The translations under genes and the position numbers were made by a program. The notes under the pieces were generated by a model. It did no database searches. It was given only the letters and a program-made list of their open reading frames with translations, and had not been told where the DNA came from. Of a stretch of 45,515 nt of DNA, positions 14,108 to 22,659 are shown piece after piece. Within the stretch, counting starts at the first letter, position 1. Every line of letters starts with the position of its first letter. The stretch is from JAYQUR01 sp038133505. GTDB taxonomy: Bacteria > Pseudomonadota > Alphaproteobacteria > MPNO01 > UBA830. The stretch is from NCBI GenBank assembly GCA_038133505.1, contig JAYPTI010000008.1:1-45515 (forward strand), in the 5' to 3' direction.

Positions 14108-17100
14108 ATGTCGACACATTCGAACCGAAGCAAGACGGGCCTGGTCGATTCCATCGTACGGAAGGCGAAGCGCGGCAAGGCGAAGCGCGGCGCCGTCGTC
14201 GAGCGCTTCGTCCGAACCTTTTTCGCAAACGTCTCGCCGACCGACTGCGCGGAATGCGGCGCCGAGCCGCTGTACGGCGCGGTCACGTCGATCTGGGAAT
14301 ATGCGCAGTCCCGCAAACCCGGCACTGCGAAGGTCAGGGTCTTCAATCCGGAAGCGAAAAAGAACGGGTGGGATGTCGGGCATACCGTCATCGAGATCGT
14401 CAATGACGACATGCCGTTTCTCGTCGATTCGGTCACGGCGGAGCTCAACCGGCGCAATCTGACCGTCCATCTCGTGATCCATCCCATCATGTCGGCCGTG
14501 CGCACCAAAACCGGCCATTTGAGCGACGTCGTCGACGGCGGGGACTCCCCCGATCGTCAGCGCGAATCGGTCATGCATATCCAGATCACCGAGCAGACCG
14601 ATCCCGCTGCCCTGAAGGAGCTGCAGTCCGGCCTTACGCGCGTGCTCGACGACGTGCGGTCCGCGGTCGACGACTGGCGGCCGATGCGCGTCATGCTGGC
14701 CGACGTCATCGCCGGGCTCGATCAGAAAGCGGGCGTCGTTCCGCGCGAAGAGATCAGCGAAACCGCAGACTTCCTTCGCTGGCTCGAGGCGAACAACTTC
14801 ACCTTCCTGGGCTACCGCGAATACGAGATAGCCGCTGCCGGAAAGACGCAGAAGCTGAAGGTCGTGCCCCGTTCCGGTCTGGGCCTCCTGCGCGACAAGT
14901 CGGTCACGGTGATCGAGGGGATGGAAGACGGTGCGGTCCTGCCGGCCGATCTGGCCGAATTCATGCAGCGCTCGGCGCTGACCCTGATCAACAAGGCGAA
15001 CCGGCGGTCCACCGTTCATCGCGGCGTCCATCTCGACGCGGTGATGATCAAGAAGCTCGACGAAACGGGAAAGACCGTCGGCCAGACGCAGTTCGTCGGC
15101 CTGTTCACCTCGACCGTCTACAACCAGCCGGTCGAGACGATTCCCGTCATTCGCAAGAAGGCGCGCCGCGTGATCGAGCGCGCCGGCTTCTCGCCGGTCA
15201 GCCACGACGGCAAGGCGCTGATCCATATCCTCGAGACGCTGCCGCGCGACGAACTGTTCCAGATCGGCGAGCGCGAGCTGATCGACATGGCGATGGGGAT
15301 CCTGCATCTGCAGGAAAGGCAGAAAGTCGCCATGTTCACCCGGCACGACCCGTTCGGCCGATATGTTTCGTGCCTCGTCTACGTGCCGCGCGAGCGCTAC
15401 GACACGCGCCTGCGTCAGCGCATTCAGGAAGTGATCGAGAACGGTTTCGCGGGCACGGTGACCGCTTTCTACACGCAGCTTTCGGACGCGGTCCTTGCGC
15501 GCCTGCATTTCATCGTCAAGACCGGCGACCGCGACAGGAAGGCGAAGCCGCTATCGGAGATAGAGGCCGACGTTATCGAGACGGCGCGCGACTGGGCCGA
15601 CGATCTCGCGCAGGCGCTGTCCGACGATCATGGCGAGAGCGAAGGCCTGTCGCTCTTCGACCGCTACCGCTACGCGTTCCCGTCCTTCTATTGCGAGTGG
15701 TTCGATTCGAAACAGGCGGTCGCCGACATCGAGAAGATCGAACGGGTCATCGAGACCGGCGAGATCGCCATGGACCTGTATCGTAAGCAGGACGCCGACA
15801 GGACGTCCGTGCGGTTCAAGGTTTTCAACCGCGACGCCCCGCTGCCGCTTTCGGACGTTCTGCCGATGCTCGAGAACATGGGCCTCCGGGTCATCGACGA
15901 AATCGGTCACGAAGTGACGCCGGGCGGCGCCCCGACCGTCTGGATTCACGATTTCGGCATGGTGGCGCGCGGCGGCGTGGCGATCGACATCGAGGCGATC
16001 CGAGATGCGTTCGAGCAGACGTTCGAGCGCGTCTGGGACGGCGAGGTCGAGGACGACGGCTTCAACGCCATGGTCGTTTCGGCGGGCATGACGTGGCGCG
16101 AGATCGTCGTTCTGCGGGCGTTCAGCAAATATCTGCGCCAGGCCGCCATTCCGTTCAGCGAAACCTACATGATGGAGACGCTGGCGAAGAACGGCGACAT
16201 CGCGCGGGACATCATTTCGCTGTTCGAAGAGCGGTTCGAGCCCCGCACAGGGGACGAAAAGCGCAAGGACGCCCGCCTTCACAAACGCATCGTCGCCGCG
16301 CTGGACGCGGTTCAGAATCTGGACGAGGACAGGATTCTGCGCCGCTTCCTGAACCTGGTCGACGCGATGCTGCGGACGAATTTCTATCAGCCCGACGCGG
16401 ACGGAACGCACAAATCCTATGTGTCGTTCAAGTTCGACAGCAGCGCCGTCGACGAGCTGCCGTTGCCGCGGCCCTTCCGGGAGATCTTCGTCTATTCGGC
16501 GCGGATGGAAGGCGTGCACCTTCGCGGTGGCGCCGTCGCGCGTGGCGGTATCCGCTGGTCCGACAGGCGGGAAGATTTTCGGACCGAGATCCTCGGCCTG
16601 ATGAAGGCGCAGATGCCGAAGAACGCGGTGATCGTGCCGGTCGGCGCGAAGGGCGGCTTCGTCCTCAAGCGCCCGCCGACGGAAGGCGGACGCGAGGCGT
16701 TCCAGCAGGAGGGCATCGCCTGCTACAAGCTGCTGATCTCCGGCATGCTCGACATCACCGACAACCTGTCGGGCGGCAAGGTCGTGCCGCAGGCGCATGT
16801 CGTCCGTCTCGACGGCGACGACCCGTACCTCGTGGTCGCCGCCGACAAGGGCACGGCGACGTTCTCGGATATCGCCAACGGCGTCGCGCGCGATTACGGC
16901 TTCTGGCTCGACGACGCGTTCGCATCGGGCGGCTCGGTCGGCTACGACCACAAGAAGATGGGCATCACCGCCCGCGGCGGGTGGGAATCCGTCAAACGCC
17001 ATTTCCGCGAGATCGGCGTCAACACGCAGACCGAAGATTTCACCGTCGTCGGCGTCGGCGATATGGCCGGCGACGTGTTCGGCAACGGCATGCTGCTGTC

Positions 17101-18937
17101 GAAACACATCAAGCTGGTCGGCGCCTTCAACCACATGCACATCTTCGTCGACCCCGACCCGGACCCGGCGGCGAGCTTCAAGGAGCGGGAGCGCCTGTTC
17201 AAGCTGCCGCGGTCGGCGTGGACTGACTACGACCCGAAGCTGATCTCGTCCGGTGGCGGCATCTACGAGCGGTCGGCCAAGTCGATCAAGCTCGGCACAC
17301 GGGTGCGCGAACTGTTCGGGATCTCAAAGGAAACCGTTACCCCGAACGAGCTGATCCGCGCGATGCTGCTCGCCGACGTTGACCTGCTTTGGTTCGGCGG
17401 CATCGGGACCTACATCAAGTCGTCCGACGAATCGAACGGCGAGGTCGGCGACCGCGTCAACGACCCGCTCCGCATCAACGGGCGCGAGGTCCGCGCGAAG
17501 GTCCTGGGCGAGGGCGCCAACCTCGGCGTGACCCAGCTCGGCCGCATCGAATACGCGCTCGCCGGCGGGCGGATCAACACGGACTTCATCGACAACTCGG
17601 CCGGCGTCGCCTCGTCCGACTTCGAGGTGAACATCAAGATCCTGCTGAACGAGGTCGTCGCCGACGGCAAGCTCGACATGGCGGCACGCAACAAGCTGCT
17701 GTCGTCCATGACCAAGGATGTCGCGGCGCACGTGCTGATGGACAACTATCGCCAGAGCATGGCGCTGAGTCATGCCGAGGCGCTGGCGCCGTCGATGCTG
17801 GGCGAGGCCGGGCGTTTCATCCGCGCGCTGGAGCGCGCCGGCGAGCTCGACCGCGCCGTCGAGTTCCTGCCCGACGACGAGGGGCTCGAGGAGCGCCGCG
17901 CGCGGAAGCAGGGGCTGACGCGTCCGGAACTCGCCGTCCTGCTCGCCTATTCGAAGATGACGCTGTATTCGGATCTTCTCGAAAGCGACGTGCCGGACGA
18001 CCCGTGGCTCGTCCGCGATATCGGGCTTTATTTCCCCAAGGCGCTGACCGAGAAATACGGCGACTACCTGGAGCGCCACCGCCTGCGGCGGGAGATCAGC
18101 GCGACCTACATCACCAACAGCCTGCTCAATCGCGGCGGCCCGACGTTCGTCACCGATCTGGAGAACGAGACCGGCGCCGGTCCCGACCGGATAGCGCGGG
18201 CCTATCTGATCTGCCGCCGGGTGTTCGGGCTGGCCGAGTACTGGTCGGCGATCGAAGCGCTCGACAACGTCATTCCGGCGGAGACGCAGACCGCGCTCAA
18301 TCTGGAAATCTTTGGCCTCATCCGCCGTGCGACCATCTGGTTCGTCGAGCGGGGCGACCGCAAGCTGGACGTGGCCGCGATGGTCCGCGGCTTCGAACCC
18401 GGCATCGCCGAGCTGACGCGAACGCTGGACCAGCATCTGTCGCCCGAGCTTGCGGAGACGGTCGAGCGCGAAGCGACGCGGTTCCTCGAGGCCGGAGTGC
18501 CCGAGAAGCTCGCGCGCGGCGTTGCGAATCTCGACATCCTGTTCGCGGGCTGCGACATCGTCCGGATTGCGCAGCGCTGCGGCGAAGGCGTCGGCGACAC
18601 GGCGCGGATCTACTTCACGATCGGCACGCAGTTCGGCTTCGACTGGCTGCGCAACGCCGCGGCGCAGATCGCGGCCGACAACGACTGGCAGGCGATGGCG
18701 GTGTCGGCGATGATCGACGACCTCTACGACCAGCAGGCGCGCCTGACCGGCCTGATCGCAGACACGTCGGGCGGCGCCAGCGCGGCGGGCGGCGTTCTGG
18801 AGGCGTGGCAGTCGTCGCGCCAGCACGACATCACGCGGTTGGAGACGACGATGCAGGACCTGCGGCGCGCCGAGCATGTCGATCTCGCCATGCTCGCGGT
18901 CGCGACCCGCTATACCCGGGCGCTCATCGACGGATAA
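14108..18937 (+). CDS. NAD-specific glutamate dehydrogenase, large type
   Basis: The enzyme interconverts glutamate and 2-oxoglutarate plus ammonia with NAD. Using ATG 14108 (MSTHSNRSK) the protein is 1,609 residues, the typical length of the large bacterial NAD-GDH family. The frame is open from 14009, but the upstream part has no protein-like character. The N-terminal regulatory half precedes the catalytic core, which includes HLRGGAVARGGIRWSDR near residue 805 and the lysine-containing VGAKGGFVLKRPP about 30 residues on. Further conserved blocks (VGDMAGDVFGNGM, GEGANLGVTQLGR) follow. It is monocistronic, ends at a strong hairpin and is convergent with the cupin gene. Large antisense frames inside it are shadows. 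Confidence 0.95.
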   Translation: MSTHSNRSKTGLVDSIVRKAKRGKAKRGAVVERFVRTFFANVSPTDCAECGAEPLYGAVTSIWEYAQSRKPGTAKVRVFNPEAKKNGWDVGHTVIEIVNDDMPFLVDSVTAELNRRNLTVHLVIHPIMSAVRTKTGHLSDVVDGGDSPDRQRESVMHIQITEQTDPAALKELQSGLTRVLDDVRSAVDDWRPMRVMLADVIAGLDQKAGVVPREEISETADFLRWLEANNFTFLGYREYEIAAAGKTQKLKVVPRSGLGLLRDKSVTVIEGMEDGAVLPADLAEFMQRSALTLINKANRRSTVHRGVHLDAVMIKKLDETGKTVGQTQFVGLFTSTVYNQPVETIPVIRKKARRVIERAGFSPVSHDGKALIHILETLPRDELFQIGERELIDMAMGILHLQERQKVAMFTRHDPFGRYVSCLVYVPRERYDTRLRQRIQEVIENGFAGTVTAFYTQLSDAVLARLHFIVKTGDRDRKAKPLSEIEADVIETARDWADDLAQALSDDHGESEGLSLFDRYRYAFPSFYCEWFDSKQAVADIEKIERVIETGEIAMDLYRKQDADRTSVRFKVFNRDAPLPLSDVLPMLENMGLRVIDEIGHEVTPGGAPTVWIHDFGMVARGGVAIDIEAIRDAFEQTFERVWDGEVEDDGFNAMVVSAGMTWREIVVLRAFSKYLRQAAIPFSETYMMETLAKNGDIARDIISLFEERFEPRTGDEKRKDARLHKRIVAALDAVQNLDEDRILRRFLNLVDAMLRTNFYQPDADGTHKSYVSFKFDSSAVDELPLPRPFREIFVYSARMEGVHLRGGAVARGGIRWSDRREDFRTEILGLMKAQMPKNAVIVPVGAKGGFVLKRPPTEGGREAFQQEGIACYKLLISGMLDITDNLSGGKVVPQAHVVRLDGDDPYLVVAADKGTATFSDIANGVARDYGFWLDDAFASGGSVGYDHKKMGITARGGWESVKRHFREIGVNTQTEDFTVVGVGDMAGDVFGNGMLLSKHIKLVGAFNHMHIFVDPDPDPAASFKERERLFKLPRSAWTDYDPKLISSGGGIYERSAKSIKLGTRVRELFGISKETVTPNELIRAMLLADVDLLWFGGIGTYIKSSDESNGEVGDRVNDPLRINGREVRAKVLGEGANLGVTQLGRIEYALAGGRINTDFIDNSAGVASSDFEVNIKILLNEVVADGKLDMAARNKLLSSMTKDVAAHVLMDNYRQSMALSHAEALAPSMLGEAGRFIRALERAGELDRAVEFLPDDEGLEERRARKQGLTRPELAVLLAYSKMTLYSDLLESDVPDDPWLVRDIGLYFPKALTEKYGDYLERHRLRREISATYITNSLLNRGGPTFVTDLENETGAGPDRIARAYLICRRVFGLAEYWSAIEALDNVIPAETQTALNLEIFGLIRRATIWFVERGDRKLDVAAMVRGFEPGIAELTRTLDQHLSPELAETVEREATRFLEAGVPEKLARGVANLDILFAGCDIVRIAQRCGEGVGDTARIYFTIGTQFGFDWLRNAAAQIAADNDWQAMAVSAMIDDLYDQQARLTGLIADTSGGASAAGGVLEAWQSSRQHDITRLETTMQDLRRAEHVDLAMLAVATRYTRALIDG

Positions 18938-18951
18938 GCGATATTTTGATG

Positions 18952-18992
18952 CGGCGTCGGCCCGTGCCTATCAGGGGAACGGGCCGACGCCG
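18952..18992. terminator. strong hairpin between convergent genes, likely bidirectional terminator
   Basis: A perfect 14-bp stem pairs 18952-18965 with 18979-18992 (core GGCGTCGGCCCG / CGGGCCGACGCC) around a 13-nt loop. It lies midway between the stop of NAD-GDH and the stop of the convergent cupin gene. No U-tract follows, so it may terminate weakly on its own or protect the 3' ends. Confidence 0.7.
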
Positions 18993-19005
18993 TTCGCGAA
19001 TTAAA

Positions 19006-19551
19006 TCAGTCGACGCTGACGCCTTCGGACTGGATGGTCTTCACGACGCCGCGCTTCAGGTCGAAGGCATGGCGGTCGATCGTATCCAGATCGACGCCGG
19101 TGACCCGGACGAAACGCGCCATCGGCGTGTAGTCGATCGAATGGATCGCGCCGACGTTGAACATGCCGACGTCGCCCTTGTTCAGCGTGTATTCCTTGAT
19201 TTTCTCGAGCTCGAATTCGTCGCTCTCGCCGTCGTCGGTGCGTTCGTATTCGCGCATGACGGTCTGGCCGGCCGCCTGGCCGTAGACCGCCCACGATTTC
19301 CCGTGATCGTGCGGCGGCGAGACATGTGCGTCTTCCATCACGTGCGCGAGGACGACGGCGCCGGTCGTCGGGTCCTCGTTCAGCTTGTAGACACCCGCCT
19401 TCTTGTCCGGCCCGCAGAACTGCTCGATGAAGGTCTCGTTCGCCAGCAGCTTCTCCATGTGCTGGCGCACCTTCTCGCGTCCGGCCGTATTGTTCTCCTC
19501 CTTGAGGATCTCGTGAATGTCGGCGCAGAAATCCTGAAGCGTATAGCTCAT
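19006..19551 (-). CDS. cupin-fold protein of unknown function
   Basis: The 181-residue protein has the first cupin motif with a metal-binding HxH in PPHDHGKSWAVYGQ (about residues 98-111). The second-motif region (KGDVGMFNVGAIHSID, about 143-158) keeps a histidine. The acidic, helical N-terminus of about 50 residues precedes the barrel. This arrangement is shared with cysteine-dioxygenase-like and other small mononuclear-iron cupins. There is a good ribosome-binding sequence, GAGGGAGA, before ATG 19551. It diverges from the MFS gene and converges on NAD-GDH. The substrate is unknown. Confidence 0.75.
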   Translation of the reverse strand: MSYTLQDFCADIHEILKEENNTAGREKVRQHMEKLLANETFIEQFCGPDKKAGVYKLNEDPTTGAVVLAHVMEDAHVSPPHDHGKSWAVYGQAAGQTVMREYERTDDGESDEFELEKIKEYTLNKGDVGMFNVGAIHSIDYTPMARFVRVTGVDLDTIDRHAFDLKRGVVKTIQSEGVSVD

Positions 19552-19651
19552 GGCGATTCTCCCTCTATTGATCGTCCCGTGACTGCCCGCCCATCTTAGG
19601 CCGGTTCGATTTCAATCGTAAGCGGTTCGCGAATTGAACTATCGTGGGGCC

Positions 19652-20950
19652 ATGACAGGACTTTCCGCCCAGGGCGCGCCGCCTCCCGAAACCGCGCCGC
19701 GCCGCGCCCGCGTCGCCTGGTGTCTGTACGACTGGGCCAATTCCGCCTTTCCGACGGTCATCGTCACCTTCGTCTTTTCGACCTATTTCGTCAGCGCCAT
19801 CCAGACGGACACGGCGGTCGGCACCGCGCAGTGGAGCCAGGCGCTCGTCCTGTCGGGCCTCGCGATCGCCTTTTTCAGTCCCCTCTTCGGCGCGATTGCC
19901 GACCGGACGGGGCGCCGCAAGAGATGGCTTGCCGTTTTCACGGTCCTCACCGTCGTTCCGGCGGGGATGCTGTGGTTCGCCGCGCCGGATCCCTCCTGGG
20001 CGCTGTATGCGCTGATCATGTTCGGGCTCGCGAACTTCGCCTTCGAGGTCGGTCAGGTATTCTACAACGCGATGCTGCCGACCATTGTCGGCAACGACCG
20101 GATCGGGCGGCTGTCCGGCTGGGGCTGGGGGCTCGGCTATGCGGGCGGCCTGTCGTGCCTGCTGGTCGCGTTGCTGGTTTTCGTCCAGGCGCCGCCGCCG
20201 CCGTTCGGACTGGAAAAGGACGCGGCGGAGCACGTCCGCGCGGTCGGCCCGCTCGTCGCCTGCTGGTTCGCAGTCTTCTGCCTGCCGCTGTTCCTGTTCG
20301 TGCCCGACCGGCCGCGGGGGCGGATCGGTCCCGCGACGGCGGTCCGCGACGGGATCGCCCAGCTCGTCGCCACGCTGCGGCGCGTGCGCGAGTACCGGAA
20401 CATCGCGTGGTTCCTCTTTGCGAGATTCTTCTATGTCGACGGAATGAACACGATGTTCGCGTTCGGCGGAATCTACGCCGCCAAGACCTTCCAGATGTCG
20501 GTCGAGGAGGTGATCCAGTTCGGGCTCCTGCTCAACGTTTCGGCCGGCCTCGGTGCGGCGGCCTTCGCCTGGATCGACGACCGGATCGGCGCGCGCGCGA
20601 CGATCGCAATCGCGCTGACGGGCCTGCTGTGTCTCGGGATTCCGTTGCTCGCCGTCGAGGGGAAGACCTGGTTCCTGATCATCGGCGTGCCGCTCGGGCT
20701 TTTCATGGGCCCGGCGCAGGCGGCCAGCCGGTCGCTGATGGCGCGGCTCGCCCCGGCCGAATACCGCAACGTGATGTTCGGCCTCTTCGCGATTTCGGGC
20801 AAGGCGACGGCGTTCATCGGCCCCGCGGTGCTCGGCGCGGTCACTTACGCCACCGGCTCGCAGCGGTTCGGCATGGCAACCGTGGTTGTCTTCATCTTCG
20901 CCGGCCTCGTGCTGCTCCTGTGGAAGGTGCGGGAGCAGCGCTCCATCTGA
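19652..20950 (+). CDS. MFS permease, UMF1/YxiO-like
   Basis: The 432-residue protein has about twelve membrane helices. The opening CLYDWANSAFPTVIVTFVFS is characteristic of the UMF1 branch of the major facilitator superfamily (Atg22-like in eukaryotes). The loop between helices 2 and 3 has the MFS basic motif GAIADRTGRRKRW. I chose ATG 19652, preceded by GTGGGG; an earlier in-frame start at 19634 lacks support. It converges on purH across a C/G-rich hairpin. UMF1 substrates are mostly unknown; amino-acid export has been suggested for relatives. Confidence 0.85.
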   Translation: MTGLSAQGAPPPETAPRRARVAWCLYDWANSAFPTVIVTFVFSTYFVSAIQTDTAVGTAQWSQALVLSGLAIAFFSPLFGAIADRTGRRKRWLAVFTVLTVVPAGMLWFAAPDPSWALYALIMFGLANFAFEVGQVFYNAMLPTIVGNDRIGRLSGWGWGLGYAGGLSCLLVALLVFVQAPPPPFGLEKDAAEHVRAVGPLVACWFAVFCLPLFLFVPDRPRGRIGPATAVRDGIAQLVATLRRVREYRNIAWFLFARFFYVDGMNTMFAFGGIYAAKTFQMSVEEVIQFGLLLNVSAGLGAAAFAWIDDRIGARATIAIALTGLLCLGIPLLAVEGKTWFLIIGVPLGLFMGPAQAASRSLMARLAPAEYRNVMFGLFAISGKATAFIGPAVLGAVTYATGSQRFGMATVVVFIFAGLVLLLWKVREQRSI

Positions 20951-22634
20951 AACGCACGGCCCTCTCTCCCTCCCGGCCACCCCCCCCGCCCCCCACACGA
21001 TAAAGGCGGTGGGGGGGCGGGGGGGGGGGTGGGGCGGCCCCCCCATAGAAAAACTGCCGGCAGTGCCGCCACCCCGGGAACACCATGGCAAGGCTGCGTT
21101 CGTCGGCCGCGGCGATCACTTCCTCGTCGCGGATCGATCCGCCGGGCTGAATGACGGCGGTCGCACCGGCTTCCGCCGCGGTAATCAGCCCGTCGGCGAA
21201 CGGGAAGAACGCGTCAGACGCGACGACAGAGCCCTTCACCAGCGCCTCGCTTTCGCCGGCCGCTTCGGCGGCGTCCTCCGACTTGCGCGCGGCGATGCGC
21301 GTCGAATCGACCCGGCTCATCTGGCCGGCACCGACGCCGACCGTCGCGCCGTCCTTGGCATAGACGATGGCGTTCGATTTCACGTGCTTGGCGACGGTGA
21401 AGGCGAACAGCAGGTCGGCGATCTCCGCGTCGGTCGGCTGACGCTTGGTGACGATCTTGAGCTCGTCGCGCGAGACGCGGCCCGAATCGCGGTCCTGCAG
21501 CAGGAAGCCGCCGGACAGAAGCTTGGTTATCAGGCCGGGCGCGGCCGGATCGGGCATGCCGCCGGTCTCCAGAAGCCGCAGGTTCTTCTTAGCGGCCATG
21601 ATCTCGCGCGCCTCGTCGGTGACGGACGGCGCGATGACGACCTCGAGGAAGATGCTGCCGAACGCGCGCGCGATGTCGGCGTCGAGCGGCCGGTTGACCG
21701 CGACGATGCCGCCGAACGCGCTGACCGGATCGCACTTCAGCGCCCGGCCGTATGCGTCGGCCAGCGTCTCGCCGGTCGCGACGCCGCACGGGTTGGCGTG
21801 CTTGATGATGGCGACGGCGGGCCTGTCGAACTCGGCCGCGAGCTCGAACGCGGCGTCGGTGTCGTTGAGGTTGTTGTAGCTCAGTTCCTTGCCCTGTAGC
21901 TGGCGCGCCGTCGCGACGCCGGGCCGCTTTTCCGCCGTCGCGTAGAACGCGGCGCTCTGGTGCGGGTTCTCGCCGTAGCGCAGGCTCTGCTTCAGGGTGC
22001 CCGACAGCGAGAAGCGCCGCGGGAACGGATCCTCGTTCTGTTCCGCGAACCACTGCCCGATGGCCGCGTCGTAGGCGGCTGTCCGCGCATAGGCGGTGCC
22101 GGCAAGCCGGCGCCGCAGATCGGCCGACGTCGCGCCGCCGTTCGCCTCCATGTCCTCCATGACGGCGCCGTAATCCTCCGCATCGGTGACGATGGTGACG
22201 CTCTCGTGATTCTTGGCGGCGGCGCGGATCAGCGCCGGTCCGCCGATGTCGATGTTCTCGACGCAGGTCTCGAAGTCGGCGCCGCCGGCGACCGTCGCTT
22301 CGAACGGGTAGAGATTGACGACCACGAGGTCTATCGGCGCGATGTCGTGATCCGCCATCGCCTTCATATGCGCGGGATCCGGCCGACGACCGAGGATGCC
22401 GCCATGGATCTTCGGGTGCAGCGTCTTTACGCGCCCGTCCATGATTTCCGGGAATCCGGTGTGATCGCCGACCTCGGTGACGGCGACGCCGGCGTCGCGC
22501 ATCGCCTGCGCGGTGCCGCCGGTCGACAGGATCTCCACGCCGCGACCGGCGAGAAACTTCGCGAAGTCGACTAGGCCGGTCTTGTCGGAAACGGATATCA
22601 GGGCCCGCCCGATGGCGGGAGCCGCGTCGTTCAT
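20892..22634 (-). CDS. purH: bifunctional AICAR formyltransferase / IMP cyclohydrolase PurH, 3' end suspect
   Basis: PurH performs the last two steps of IMP synthesis. The N-terminal IMP-cyclohydrolase domain opens with ALISVSDKTGLVDFAK. The transformylase domain has the IIKHANPCG motif with its catalytic Lys-His pair. A good GGAGG precedes ATG 22634. As written the frame is 580 residues. The family normally has about 525-530 and ends a few residues after an MVFTGMRHFRH-like motif. Here the equivalent MVFPGWRHCRQ is reached at about residue 528, then the frame runs through a G/C homopolymer as poly-proline and poly-glycine. The true stop is probably near 21050 and has been lost to sequence errors. 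It follows the dehydratase gene by 25 nt. Confidence 0.92.
   Translation of the reverse strand: MNDAAPAIGRALISVSDKTGLVDFAKFLAGRGVEILSTGGTAQAMRDAGVAVTEVGDHTGFPEIMDGRVKTLHPKIHGGILGRRPDPAHMKAMADHDIAPIDLVVVNLYPFEATVAGGADFETCVENIDIGGPALIRAAAKNHESVTIVTDAEDYGAVMEDMEANGGATSADLRRRLAGTAYARTAAYDAAIGQWFAEQNEDPFPRRFSLSGTLKQSLRYGENPHQSAAFYATAEKRPGVATARQLQGKELSYNNLNDTDAAFELAAEFDRPAVAIIKHANPCGVATGETLADAYGRALKCDPVSAFGGIVAVNRPLDADIARAFGSIFLEVVIAPSVTDEAREIMAAKKNLRLLETGGMPDPAAPGLITKLLSGGFLLQDRDSGRVSRDELKIVTKRQPTDAEIADLLFAFTVAKHVKSNAIVYAKDGATVGVGAGQMSRVDSTRIAARKSEDAAEAAGESEALVKGSVVASDAFFPFADGLITAAEAGATAVIQPGGSIRDEEVIAAADERSLAMVFPGWRHCRQFFYGGAAPPPPPPPHRLYRVGGGGGGREGERAVRFRWSAAPAPSTGAARGRRR
20955..21065. other. G/C homopolymer inverted repeat, suspected low-quality sequence
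   Basis: Between the MFS stop and the purH 3' end is a pair of opposed homopolymer-like arms. One is a C-rich arm at about 20977-20996 and the other a G-rich arm at about 21009-21031, with runs of up to ten identical bases. They could form a very stable hairpin or quadruplex and may mark a terminator between convergent genes. The bases look unreliable, because purH also loses its expected ending here. Confidence 0.65.
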
Positions 22635-22659
22635 CGATTATGCCTCCGTTCGTGCGCGC

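Noticed and set aside
15551..18877. Large antisense frames inside the NAD-glutamate dehydrogenase gene (529 and 517 codons)
   Set aside because: High-GC shadow frames of a well-supported 1,609-residue gene; composition is repetitive and without recognisable domains.
17389..19599. 736-codon plus-strand frame crossing the end of NAD-GDH and the cupin gene
   Set aside because: It is an alternative frame of two well-supported genes on opposite strands and is arginine- and alanine-biased.
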